Source: Paracoccus aerius (lineage in GTDB: Bacteria > Pseudomonadota > Alphaproteobacteria > Rhodobacterales > Rhodobacteraceae). Taken from it: a DNA stretch of 64,000 nt. The stretch is taken from NCBI RefSeq assembly GCF_014656455.1, contig NZ_BNCL01000005.1, forward strand, positions 124,001 through 188,000, written 5' to 3'. The notes under the pieces were generated by a model. The model ran no database searches. It saw only the letters and a list, made by a program, of their open reading frames with translations, and had not been told where the DNA came from. Positions 37,423 to 48,912 of the stretch are shown here, piece by piece (within the stretch, counting starts at the first letter, position 1; each line of letters opens with the position of its first letter). Position numbers and translations under genes: made by a program.

Positions 37423-37866
37423 ATGGGCTGGGATGGGCCTGGCGACGCGCCGCCTTGCGGGCTGGTCTATTATTCCTCGGCCTCGGGGAACACGGCGCGC
37501 TTCGTGGCGCGCCTGGGCCTTCCGGCGCTGCGAATTCCCATTCGGCCCACGGATCCGATGCCTGTTGTGGACGTGCCCTTCGTGCTGATCTGCCCGACCT
37601 ATGCGGACGGGCAGGGGCGCGGCGCGGTGCCCAAGGCGGTGATCCACTTCCTGAACGATCCCCGCCGCCGCAGCCACCTGCGCGGCGTGATCGGCGCGGG
37701 AAACCGCAATTTCGGCGCGACCTTCGCCCTTGCGGGCCGCGTCATCGCAGAGAAATGCAAGGTCCCCGTGCTGTGGCGGTTCGAGCTGGCGGGGACGGAC
37801 ACCGACATTCAAAAGGTCCGCACGGGCCTTCATCAATTCCGGGGGTTGGAATGCTTGACGGCCTGA
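37423..37866 (+). CDS. nrdI: Ribonucleotide reductase flavodoxin NrdI
   Basis: A 147-residue flavodoxin-like protein that supplies the oxidant to assemble the dimanganese-tyrosyl cofactor of Nrd[14 protein letters not shown] is the FMN phosphate loop, and ICPTYADG and GAGNRNFG are the other flavin loops. The first 12 residues ([12 protein letters not shown]) are longer than usual. It starts 6 bases after nrdH and overlaps nrdE by 16. Confidence 0.95.
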   Translation: MGWDGPGDAPPCGLVYYSSASGNTARFVARLGLPALRIPIRPTDPMPVVDVPFVLICPTYADGQGRGAVPKAVIHFLNDPRRRSHLRGVIGAGNRNFGATFALAGRVIAEKCKVPVLWRFELAGTDTDIQKVRTGLHQFRGLECLTA

Positions 37867-39974
37867 AGCCTGAACTCGATTACCACGCGCTGAACGCGAT
37901 GCTGAACCTGTATGACGCCGACGGGCGCATCCGGTTCGATGCCGACCGCATGGCCGCGCGGCAGTATTTCCTGCAGCACGTGAACCAGAACACCGTCTTC
38001 TTCCATTCGCTGGACGAGAAGCTGGATTACCTTGTCGAGGAAGGCTATTACGAGCCCGACGTCCTGGACCAGTATTCCAAGAATTTCCAGCGGGCGATCT
38101 GGGACGCCGCCTTCAAGCGCAAGTTCCGCTTTCCGACCTTCTTGGGCGCGTTCAAGTACTACACCAGCTATACGCTGAAGACCCGTGACGGGCAGCGCTA
38201 CCTGGAACGGTACGAGGACCGCGTGGTCATGGTCGCCCTGACGCTGGCGAGGGGCGACGAGGCGCTGGCGATGCGCTTCATGGAGGAGATGCTGTCGGGC
38301 CGCTTCCAGCCCGCGACGCCGACCTTCCTGAACGCCGGCAAGAAGTCGCGGGGCGAGCTGATTTCCTGCTTCCTGCTGCGGCTTGAAGACAACATGGAAT
38401 CGATCGGCCGGTCCATCAACTCGGCCCTGCAACTGTCCAAGCGCGGCGGCGGCGTGGCCTTGATGCTGACCAACCTGCGCGAGGCCGGCGCGCCCATCAA
38501 GGGGATCGAGAACCAGTCGTCCGGAGTCATCCCGGTGATGAAGCTGCTGGAAGACAGCTTCAGCTATGCCAACCAGCTTGGCGCGCGGCAGGGGGCGGGG
38601 GCGGTCTACCTGAACGCCCACCATCCCGACATCATGCGCTTCCTGGACACCAAGCGCGAGAACGCGGATGAGAAGATCCGCATCAAGACCCTGTCGCTTG
38701 GCGTGGTGATCCCCGACATCACCTTTGAACTGGCGAAAAAGAACGCCGACATGTACCTGTTCTCGCCCCATGACGTGCAGAAGGTCTATGGGGTGCCCTT
38801 CTCGGACATCTCGGTGACCGAGAAATATGCCGAGATGGTGGACGACAAGCGCATCAAGAAGAAGAAGATCAACGCGCGAGAGTTCTTCCAGACCATCGCG
38901 GAAATCCAGTTCGAATCCGGCTATCCCTACATCATGTTCGAGGACACGGTGAACCGGATGAACCCCGTGCACGGCCGCATCGCCATGTCGAACCTGTGCA
39001 GCGAGATCCTGCAGGTGAACGAGGCCTCCGAGTTCAACGAGGATCTGAGCTATTCGCACCTGGGCACTGACATTTCCTGCAATCTCGGGTCGCTGAACAT
39101 CGCGGCGACCATGGACGGCCCCGACTTCGGTGCCACCATCGAGGCCGCGATCCGCGCCCTGACCGCCGTGTCGGAAATGTCGGCCATCGACGCGGTGCCA
39201 TCCATCCGGCGCGGCAATGACGAGGCCCATGCCGTGGGCCTTGGCCAGATGAACCTGCACGGCTTCCTGGCGCGCGAGCGGATTCATTACGGGTCGCCGG
39301 AAGGGGTCGAGTTCACATCCGTCTATTTCGCCGCCGTGGCCTTCCACGCGATCCGCGCGTCGAACCTGCTGGCGCAGGAACATGGCAGGACCTTCAAAGA
39401 CTTCGAGAAGTCGAAATATGCCGACGGCACCTTCTTCGACAAATACACCACCCGCGACTGGCTGCCGGTGCTGCCGGACGTGGCGCGCGTCTTCGAGAAC
39501 GTGGCCCTGCCCACGCGGGACGATTGGGCCGCGCTGAAAGCGGACGTGATGAAGCACGGGCTGTACAACCGCAACCTGCAGGCAGTGCCGCCCACCGGGT
39601 CGATCAGCTATATCAACAACTCGACCAGTTCGATCCACCCGATCGTGTCCAAGATCGAGATCCGCAAGGAAGGCAAGATCGGCCGCGTCTATTACCCCGC
39701 CGCCTTCATGTCGAACGAGAACCTGGAATACTATCGCGACGCCTACGAGATCGGGCCCGAGGCGATCATAGACACCTATGCCGCCGCGACCGAGCATGTA
39801 GACCAGGGCCTGAGCCTGACGCTGTTCTTCCCGGCCGAGGCAACCACGCGGGACATCAACCGCGCCCAGATCTATGCTTGGAAAAAGGGCATCAAGACCA
39901 TCTACTACATCCGCCTGCGCCAGACCGCGCTGGAGGGGACCGAGGTCCAGGGCTGCGTGTCCTGCACCTTGTGA
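37851..39974 (+). CDS. nrdE: Class Ib ribonucleoside-diphosphate reductase, alpha subunit
   Basis: A 707-residue catalytic subunit reducing ribonucleoside diphosphates to deoxy forms. The active-site strand has N381, C383 and E385 (NLCSE); a further redox cysteine lies in [11 protein letters not shown], and the C-terminal shuttle pair is CVSC. Tyr residues of the radical path lie in the C-terminal part. The start lies inside nrdI. The long N-terminal ATP cone of class Ia NrdA is absent, as expected for NrdE. Confidence 0.97.
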   Translation: MLDGLKPELDYHALNAMLNLYDADGRIRFDADRMAARQYFLQHVNQNTVFFHSLDEKLDYLVEEGYYEPDVLDQYSKNFQRAIWDAAFKRKFRFPTFLGAFKYYTSYTLKTRDGQRYLERYEDRVVMVALTLARGDEALAMRFMEEMLSGRFQPATPTFLNAGKKSRGELISCFLLRLEDNMESIGRSINSALQLSKRGGGVALMLTNLREAGAPIKGIENQSSGVIPVMKLLEDSFSYANQLGARQGAGAVYLNAHHPDIMRFLDTKRENADEKIRIKTLSLGVVIPDITFELAKKNADMYLFSPHDVQKVYGVPFSDISVTEKYAEMVDDKRIKKKKINAREFFQTIAEIQFESGYPYIMFEDTVNRMNPVHGRIAMSNLCSEILQVNEASEFNEDLSYSHLGTDISCNLGSLNIAATMDGPDFGATIEAAIRALTAVSEMSAIDAVPSIRRGNDEAHAVGLGQMNLHGFLARERIHYGSPEGVEFTSVYFAAVAFHAIRASNLLAQEHGRTFKDFEKSKYADGTFFDKYTTRDWLPVLPDVARVFENVALPTRDDWAALKADVMKHGLYNRNLQAVPPTGSISYINNSTSSIHPIVSKIEIRKEGKIGRVYYPAAFMSNENLEYYRDAYEIGPEAIIDTYAAATEHVDQGLSLTLFFPAEATTRDINRAQIYAWKKGIKTIYYIRLRQTALEGTEVQGCVSCTL

Positions 39975-39983
39975 CGCCGAAGC

Positions 39984-43115
<3,132 letters not shown>

Positions 43116-43150
43116 GCACAAGAAGAACAACATCCCAACAGGATTATCGC

Positions 43151-43170
43151 GCCCGGCGAACCAGCCGGGC
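43151..43170 (+). repeat. Hairpin between glnB and glnA
   Basis: GCCCGGC / GCCGGGC, perfect 7-bp stem and 6-base loop, 24 bases before glnA. No T-tract follows. It could set the ratio of glnB to glnA mRNA by processing or attenuation. Confidence 0.5.
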
Positions 43171-43194
43171 CGCATCTACGCAGAAAGGGAAGAG

Positions 43195-44601
43195 ATGACG
43201 GTCAATGACGTTTTGAAGCTTCTGAAGGACGAGGAGGTCGCCTATGTGGACGTCCGCTTCACCGATCCCAAGGGCAAGCTTCAGCATGTGACGCTGGATG
43301 TCGATCTGATCGACGAGGACTTCTTCGAGGAAGGCTTCATGTTCGACGGCAGCTCGATCGCGGGCTGGAAGTCGATCGACCAATCCGACATGAAACTGAT
43401 GCCGGACCCCTCGTCGGCCTATCTGGATCCGTTCTATGCGGAAAAGACGCTGTGCGTGCATTGCAACGTGGTCGAGCCGGACACGGGCGAGGCTTACGCA
43501 CGCGACCCGCGCGGCACCGCCGTGAAGGCCGAGGCATATCTGAAGTCCACCGGCATCGGTGACGCCTTCTACTGCGGCCCTGAGGCCGAGTTCTTCATCT
43601 TCGACGACGTGCGCTATCAGGTCACGCCCCAGAAGGTGTCCTACCAGATCGATTCCGTCGATGCGGCCTGGAACACCGACACCGAATACGAGATGGGCAA
43701 CCAGGGTCATCGCGCGGCCCACAAGGGCGGCTACTTCCCGGTCAACCCGATCGACGCGGGCCAGGACATCCGCGGCGAGATGCTGTCCACCATGAAGCGG
43801 ATGGGCATGAAGGTGGACAAGCACCACCACGAGGTCGCGTCGGGCCAGCACGAACTGGGACTGATTTTCGGCGGGCTGACCGAGCAGGCCGACAACATCC
43901 AGAAATACAAATACGTCATCCACAACGTCGCCCATGCCTATGGCAAGACGGTAACCTTCATGCCCAAGCCCATGAAGGGCGACAACGGGTCGGGGATGCA
44001 CGTCAACATGTCGATCTGGAAGGACGGCAAGCCGCTGTTTGCCGGTGACAAATATGCCGACCTGAGCCAGGAGGCGCTGTATTTCATCGGCGGCATCCTG
44101 AAGCACGCCAAGGCGCTGAACGCCCTGACCAACCCGTCCACCAACAGCTACAAGCGGCTGATCCCGGGCTTCGAGGCGCCGGTTCTGCGCGCCTATTCCG
44201 CGCGCAACCGGTCGGGCTGCGTCCGCATTCCGTGGACCGAATCGCCGAAGGCCAAGCGCGTCGAGGCCCGCTTCCCCGATCCGGCGGCCAACCCCTATCT
44301 GGCCTTCGCGGCCCTGCTGATGGCGGGCCTGGACGGGATCAAGAACCGGATCGATCCCGGCCCCGCGTCGGACAAGGACCTGTACGACCTGCCCCCCGAG
44401 GAACTGGCCGAAATCCCGACCGTCTGCGGCAGCTTGCGCGAGGCGCTCGAGGAGCTGGAGAAGGACATGGACTTCCTTCTGCAGGGCGATGTCTTCACCC
44501 GCGACCAGCTGGAAGCCTATATCAAGCTGAAATGGGAAGAGGTTTATGCCTACGAGCATACGCCCCACCCGATTGAATACGCGATGTATTACAGCTGCTG
44601 A
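43195..44601 (+). CDS. glnA: Glutamine synthetase type I
   Basis: A 468-residue dodecameric ligase making glutamine from glutamate and ammonia. Motifs in order: [17 protein letters not shown], the metal-binding [33 protein letters not shown] and [10 protein letters not shown]. The adenylylation tyrosine is Y397 in DLYDLPPEE, so GlnE and PII control should apply. GGGAAGAG precedes the ATG. Confidence 0.98.
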   Translation: MTVNDVLKLLKDEEVAYVDVRFTDPKGKLQHVTLDVDLIDEDFFEEGFMFDGSSIAGWKSIDQSDMKLMPDPSSAYLDPFYAEKTLCVHCNVVEPDTGEAYARDPRGTAVKAEAYLKSTGIGDAFYCGPEAEFFIFDDVRYQVTPQKVSYQIDSVDAAWNTDTEYEMGNQGHRAAHKGGYFPVNPIDAGQDIRGEMLSTMKRMGMKVDKHHHEVASGQHELGLIFGGLTEQADNIQKYKYVIHNVAHAYGKTVTFMPKPMKGDNGSGMHVNMSIWKDGKPLFAGDKYADLSQEALYFIGGILKHAKALNALTNPSTNSYKRLIPGFEAPVLRAYSARNRSGCVRIPWTESPKAKRVEARFPDPAANPYLAFAALLMAGLDGIKNRIDPGPASDKDLYDLPPEELAEIPTVCGSLREALEELEKDMDFLLQGDVFTRDQLEAYIKLKWEEVYAYEHTPHPIEYAMYYSC

Positions 44602-44621
44602 GGCTGCGGGACACGGACCGG

Positions 44622-44647
44622 AAAGGCGCCCCCCGGGGCGCCTTTTT
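44622..44647 (+). terminator. Rho-independent terminator of glnA
   Basis: AAGGCGCCCC / GGGGCGCCTT pairing followed by a T-run, 20 bases after the glnA stop. The T-run also touches the end of the convergent LysR gene (stop at 44647), so it may serve both directions. Confidence 0.88.
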
Positions 44648-45537
44648 CAATCCAGCCGCAGCTTGGTGGCAAAATCCAGAAAGCTGCGCATCGCCCCTGT
44701 CATCAGCTTGCCGGACGGATAAACCAGGTTCACCGGCAGGTCGGGCAGGGCATATTCGCACATCACGACTTCCAACTGGCTGGCGGCGATCCCGTCGCGC
44801 ACGACGAATTCGGGCAGAAGCGCCAGCCCCTTGCCGTTCAGCGCCATGGAATGCAGCATCTCGGTATTGTTGCTGAAGAAGATCGGCCGCACCGGCTGGC
44901 GGATGGTGCGGCTGCCCCGGCGCAGCGGCCAGGTCAGGTTGCCGGGCAGGTTGGTGTAGTGCAGGCAGTCGTGGCGCAACAGGTCGGCGGGCTTTTCCGG
45001 CCGCCCGTTCCGCGACAGGTAGTCGGGCGCGGCCACCAGCATGATCCTGACCGCGTGCAGTCGCCGCGCATGCAGCGTCGAATCCTTGAGGTTGCCGATG
45101 CGGATCACCGCGTCGAAGCCGTCGCCGACGATGTCGCTGGCACCATCGTCCAGCACGATCTGCAACTGCACGTCTCGATAGCGCTCCATGAAGTCCAGAA
45201 GATGCGGCTGCAGAACCTTCAGCGTATAGAAGATCGGGCTGCCGATCTTGAGCGAGCCGGACAGGCTTGCCGAGGTCGCCTTGACTGCCTCGGTCGCCTC
45301 GTCCAGCCGGGTCAGCACGTCGCGCAGGGCCTGGCAATAGGACAGGCCCGTGGCGGTGGGGGTGACCTTTCTGGTCGTGCGGGTCAGCAGCCTGACGCCC
45401 AGGTCAGCCTCCAGATCGGCGACATGCTTGCTGCACAGGCTGCGGGAAATCCCCATGCGCAGTGCTGCGCCCGAAAAGCTGCCCTCGTCGATGACGCTGA
45501 CAAAGGTGCGAAGAACGCTGATATCCATGCGCGCCAC
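44647..45537 (-). CDS. LysR-family transcriptional regulator
   Basis: A 296-residue regulator. The N-terminal winged helix-turn-helix has VLRTFVSVIDEGSFSGAALRMGISRSLCSKHVADLEADLGVRLL-type LysR spacing, with TRKVTPTATG next; the rest is a two-lobe effector domain (RIMLVAAPDYLSRNGRP, then NGKGLALLPEFVV). Starts at 45537 or 45528 are equally possible. The target is unknown; the divergent neighbour is not next to it, since the gene at 45614 is on the same strand. Confidence 0.92.
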   Translation of the reverse strand: MARMDISVLRTFVSVIDEGSFSGAALRMGISRSLCSKHVADLEADLGVRLLTRTTRKVTPTATGLSYCQALRDVLTRLDEATEAVKATSASLSGSLKIGSPIFYTLKVLQPHLLDFMERYRDVQLQIVLDDGASDIVGDGFDAVIRIGNLKDSTLHARRLHAVRIMLVAAPDYLSRNGRPEKPADLLRHDCLHYTNLPGNLTWPLRRGSRTIRQPVRPIFFSNNTEMLHSMALNGKGLALLPEFVVRDGIAASQLEVVMCEYALPDLPVNLVYPSGKLMTGAMRSFLDFATKLRLD

Positions 45538-45560
45538 AATGCCCTGGCCTTGGACAAAGG

Positions 45561-45583
45561 AAAACCGCCCCGATCAGGGGCGG
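45561..45583 (-). terminator. Terminator of the small exported protein gene
   Basis: CCGCCCC / GGGGCGG, 7-bp stem with a 5-base loop, followed on the minus strand by TTTT. It sits between the exported-protein gene and the LysR gene, so the two are probably separate transcripts. Confidence 0.75.
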
Positions 45584-45613
45584 CCAAGATTTCCTGCAGT
45601 GAAACGGCGCGCC

Positions 45614-45865
45614 TTAGCGGACGTAGGTCGAACGCGGGCCAGGGGCCGAGAAGTCGCTGACGGTCAGGTCGGCGTCGGCCGCGACATGGGCGCGCTCCCG
45701 TTCCTTGGCGGTCATCACGTCCGAAGCCTTCACGGTGACGGTGTTGGCGGCAACGACCGGAGCGGTCGGCATATCGGCGTCGGGATTACCCGTATTATAG
45801 CTGGCGGCCTGGGCTGCGCCGGTGGCGAGGATCAGAGCGGTCATGACGGTTGCGATGCGTTTCAT
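45614..45865 (-). CDS. Small exported protein of unknown function
   Basis: An 83-residue protein with a signal peptide (MKRIATVMTALILATGAAQA) and a short mature part of about 63 residues: a Thr/Ala/Val-rich stretch, then a charged KERERAHVAADADL segment and SDFSAPGPRSTYVR at the end. I do not recognise the family. The ATG at 45865 gives a standard signal peptide; an ATG four codons upstream (45877) is also in frame. An inverted repeat TCTGTC/GACAGA at 45881-45900 and TTATAT further out suggest its own promoter. Confidence 0.7.
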   Translation of the reverse strand: MKRIATVMTALILATGAAQAASYNTGNPDADMPTAPVVAANTVTVKASDVMTAKERERAHVAADADLTVSDFSAPGPRSTYVR

Positions 45866-45986
45866 GATGTGTCTCATTCATCTGTCGTTTCTATGACAGA
45901 GGATATAAGCCCCTGATTTCGCCGCCATTAGACCAGGATCGATGTCTTCAGTGTTCGATGATCCTGCACAATCGCCAGGGGTTTCG

Positions 45987-46496
45987 TCATCTCAGCCCCA
46001 GCATTCGCACCGCCGCCTGCACTTGATCCTGCACCGGAAGGGCCAGTTCCACGATCGCGCCATCCTCGTCCGGCCCCAGAGGTTCCAGCGTGGTCAGTTG
46101 CGAATCCAGCAGCTTCGGCGGGAAGAAGTGTCCCGCCCTGTGGTTCAGCCGTTCCGCCAGCAGATCGCGGGTGCCGTGGATATGCAGAAAGCGGACCCGC
46201 GACCCGCCGCTGCGCAGGATGTCGCGATAGGACCGCTTCAGGGCCGAACAACCCATCACAAGGCATTCGCCCCGCGCCTCGGCCGCCGCGATCTGGTCGG
46301 CCAAGGCCTGCAGCCAAGGCGCGCGGTCGTTGTCGTCCAGGGGGATCCCTTCCGCCATCTTGCGCAGGTTCGCGGCCGGGTGGAAGCTGTCGCCTTCGAT
46401 GAAGGGCCAGCCCATCAGGTCAGCCAGGGCGGTGCCGGTGGTGGTCTTGCCGCTGCCCGACACGCCCATCACGACGATATGTTGCGGGGCGGTCAT
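45987..46496 (-). CDS. gntK: Gluconate kinase
   Basis: A 169-residue P-loop kinase giving 6-phosphogluconate. Walker A GVSGSGKT is at residues 11-18; FIEGDSFHPAANLRKMAEGIPLDDNDRAPWL and CSALKRSYRDILR are GntK signatures, and HFFPPKLLDSQLTTLEPL is the C-terminal substrate loop. It overlaps the upstream permease gene by 4 bases. Confidence 0.96.
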   Translation of the reverse strand: MTAPQHIVVMGVSGSGKTTTGTALADLMGWPFIEGDSFHPAANLRKMAEGIPLDDNDRAPWLQALADQIAAAEARGECLVMGCSALKRSYRDILRSGGSRVRFLHIHGTRDLLAERLNHRAGHFFPPKLLDSQLTTLEPLGPDEDGAIVELALPVQDQVQAAVRMLGLR

Positions 46497-47869
46497 AGCA
46501 GCCACCATCCGATCAGGGCAAAGCCGAAGCCGATGCTGCCCAGCAGCGTCTCCATCACGGTCCAGGTCTTCAGCGTGGTCTTTTCGTCCATGTTCAGGAA
46601 CCGACCCACCAGCCAGAAGCCCGAGTCGTTGAAGTGGCTGAGAACGGTCGCCCCGCCTGCGATGGCAATGACCAGGAAGCAGCGGTCCAGTTCCGAAAGC
46701 CCCGTCGTGGCAGCCACCGTTGGCGCGATCAGGCTCGCCGTGGTGGTCAGCGCAACCGTAGCCGACCCTTGGGCCACCCGCAGCGCGGTCGAGATGACGA
46801 ACGCGGCGACGATCAGCGGCAGGCCCACGGCCTCCAGGCTGCCCGCAAGGGCCTGGCCCATGCCGCTGGCGCGCAAGACGCCGCCGAACATGCCCCCCGC
46901 GCCGGTGACCAGGATGATCGCGCAGATCGGACCCAAGGCGCGGTCCACGATCTTCTCGATCTCGCTGCGCGTCCGGCCGCGGCCCAGGATCGACATCGCG
47001 ACCAGCAGGGTGATCAGCAGCGCGACGGGCGTCTGGCCCAGCAGGCGCATCGCGGTCACCCAGCCGGCTTCTCCGTCGACGATGCCGATGGTGGCCAAGG
47101 TGTTCAGCCCGGTGTTCAGGAAGATCAGCGCCAAGGGCATCAGCAGGACCAGCATGACCTGGCCGAAGCTGGGCACGGGCCCAACCGTCTTGCCCGAGGT
47201 GTCGGCCCCCAGCAGTTCGGGAACCGGGATCACGAAGCGCTTGCCCGCCCAAAGCCCGAACAGATAGCTGCCCAGATACCAGGTCGGGACCGTGACGATC
47301 AGGCCGACGATCAGCAAAAGCCCGATATCCGCCCCCAGCAGGTCGCCCGCCGCGACCGGCCCGGGATGGGGAGGCACAAAGGCGTGCATCACCGCGAATG
47401 CCCCCGCCGAAGGTAGGGCGTAAAGCAGGACCGATCCGCCAAAGCGCAGCGCGACGCTGAAGATGATCGGCAGCATCACCACAAGGCCCGCGTCAAAGAA
47501 GATCGGAAAGCCGAACAGCAACGAGGTGACGCCAAGCGCCAAGGGCGCGCGTTTCTCTCCGAACCCGGCGATCAGCCGGTCGGCCAGCACCTGCGCCCCG
47601 CCCGTCACCTCGAGCAGGCGGCCGATCATCGCGCCGAAACCGACCAGCAGCGCGACCGAGGCCAGCGTGCTGCCGAACCCTTGCAGCAGCACGTTCATCA
47701 CCTCGTTCAGCGGGATCCCCGACACGAGGGCGGTGGCAAGGCTGACCAGCACCAGGGCGATGAAGGCGTGCATCTTCAGCCGCATGATCAGGAACAGCAG
47801 CAGAAGGATCGCCAGGGCGGCGATGACCAGCAGGGTGACTGTCCCGTAGACGGGCTCGATGGGCGTCAT
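46493..47869 (-). CDS. gntT: Gluconate:H+ symporter (GntP family)
   Basis: A 458-residue permease with about 12-14 helices. The FGFPIFFDAGLVVMLPIIFSVA, FVPPHPGPVAAGDLLGADIG and SNDS/HFNDSGFWLVGRF segments are those of the GntP family. AGGAGG precedes the ATG. A TTACGC-17-TAAGGG pair about 50 to 80 bases upstream might be the promoter. With gntK it forms a gluconate-uptake operon; no GntR regulator is adjacent. Confidence 0.94.
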   Translation of the reverse strand: MTPIEPVYGTVTLLVIAALAILLLLFLIMRLKMHAFIALVLVSLATALVSGIPLNEVMNVLLQGFGSTLASVALLVGFGAMIGRLLEVTGGAQVLADRLIAGFGEKRAPLALGVTSLLFGFPIFFDAGLVVMLPIIFSVALRFGGSVLLYALPSAGAFAVMHAFVPPHPGPVAAGDLLGADIGLLLIVGLIVTVPTWYLGSYLFGLWAGKRFVIPVPELLGADTSGKTVGPVPSFGQVMLVLLMPLALIFLNTGLNTLATIGIVDGEAGWVTAMRLLGQTPVALLITLLVAMSILGRGRTRSEIEKIVDRALGPICAIILVTGAGGMFGGVLRASGMGQALAGSLEAVGLPLIVAAFVISTALRVAQGSATVALTTTASLIAPTVAATTGLSELDRCFLVIAIAGGATVLSHFNDSGFWLVGRFLNMDEKTTLKTWTVMETLLGSIGFGFALIGWWLL

Positions 47870-48033
47870 GAAAACCTCCTGAAGGCGTTAGCGCAATCAA
47901 GGCGCGCCCTTACAAGGATAATGGTGACTGCGTAAGCCACTATTGCCAGAAAGCAGCGAAGTTGTGCAGCCATAAGCATGGCATGGCCTTGCGCGGGGAG
48001 TCATCCCGCTTGTGCCTGATGCGGCAGGGAATG

Positions 48034-48912
48034 CTAATCTTCGGCCAGGATATCGACGCTGTGGCTGGTCGACTGCCCCCCGGCCAGCCGCATGGATCCG
48101 GTGACGGGTGCCACATCGCCATAATCGCGGCCATAGCCGATTGTGACGTGATCGGCCCCCACGAAGCAGGCATTGGTTGGGTCGTATTCGCACCAGCCCG
48201 CCTCGGCCCCGGTCCAGGCGCGGACCCAGGCATGCATGGCGTCGGCCCCTTCCAGCCGGGGCTTGCCAGGCGGGGGAACCGTGCGCAGGAAGCCCGAGAC
48301 ATAGGCCGCCGGGATACCAAAGCTGCGCAGGCCCGAGACCATGATCTGCGAAAAATCCTGGCATACCCCGTGCCGCCCGGCAAAGGCTGCGGCGACGGGC
48401 GTGTCCACTTCGGTCGCGCGGGCGTCAAAGCGCATGTAGTCGTGGAGGGCAAGCCCCAGGCATTCCACAGCCTCGCGCATGGTGGCGGCGGCGGTGCAGG
48501 CCTTGCGGGCAAAATCGGCGATCGGACCCACCTGCGGGATGCGGGGCGAGGGGCGCAGGAAATGATGGGGCGAATGGGGGCCAAGATCGGTGACTTCGTT
48601 CAGGTCGGCCCGCAGCCCGTCCAGCGTGGCGGACAGATCCAGTTCCGTTTCATCCTCGAGACGCAGCACCCGGCCCGCCATGTCGAAGCGCACCTGCGTC
48701 AGCCCGGCGGGCAGGACAAGCTGCGTGACCTCGTTCCCGAAGAAATCGGTGAAGGTGCTTCGTTCCGTGGGCTTCGGGGTGATGGTGATGCTGGCCTGCT
48801 GGACCTCTTGCAGGCCGGGAAGGTCGGCAGGACTGATGCGCAGAAGCTGCCGCCCCGCGCCAGTAGGGCGGGCGAAGTCGTATCCGATGGACAGGCGCAG
48901 GCGATACAGCAT
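48034..48912 (-). CDS. Transglutaminase-like protein of the ATP-grasp/Alpha-E cluster
   Basis: A 292-residue cytoplasmic protein. An N-terminal beta-rich domain (1-110) is followed by a transglutaminase-like fold with an intact triad: C184 (GVCQDFSQIMVSGLRSFGIPAAYVSGF), H227 (DAMHAWVRAW) and D244 (CEYDPTNA). Such proteins may be peptidases or acyl transferases. It is the last gene of a three-gene set and overlaps the ATP-grasp gene by one base, so a joint task is likely. No signal peptide. The frame is open upstream of 48912 but inside the neighbour. Confidence 0.9.
   Translation of the reverse strand: MLYRLRLSIGYDFARPTGAGRQLLRISPADLPGLQEVQQASITITPKPTERSTFTDFFGNEVTQLVLPAGLTQVRFDMAGRVLRLEDETELDLSATLDGLRADLNEVTDLGPHSPHHFLRPSPRIPQVGPIADFARKACTAAATMREAVECLGLALHDYMRFDARATEVDTPVAAAFAGRHGVCQDFSQIMVSGLRSFGIPAAYVSGFLRTVPPPGKPRLEGADAMHAWVRAWTGAEAGWCEYDPTNACFVGADHVTIGYGRDYGDVAPVTGSMRLAGGQSTSHSVDILAED

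Noticed and set aside
47887..47898. LacI/GntR-type operator GTTAGCGCAATC before the gluconate permease
   Set aside because: The two halves match at only four of six positions and there is no second copy, so the symmetry may be chance.
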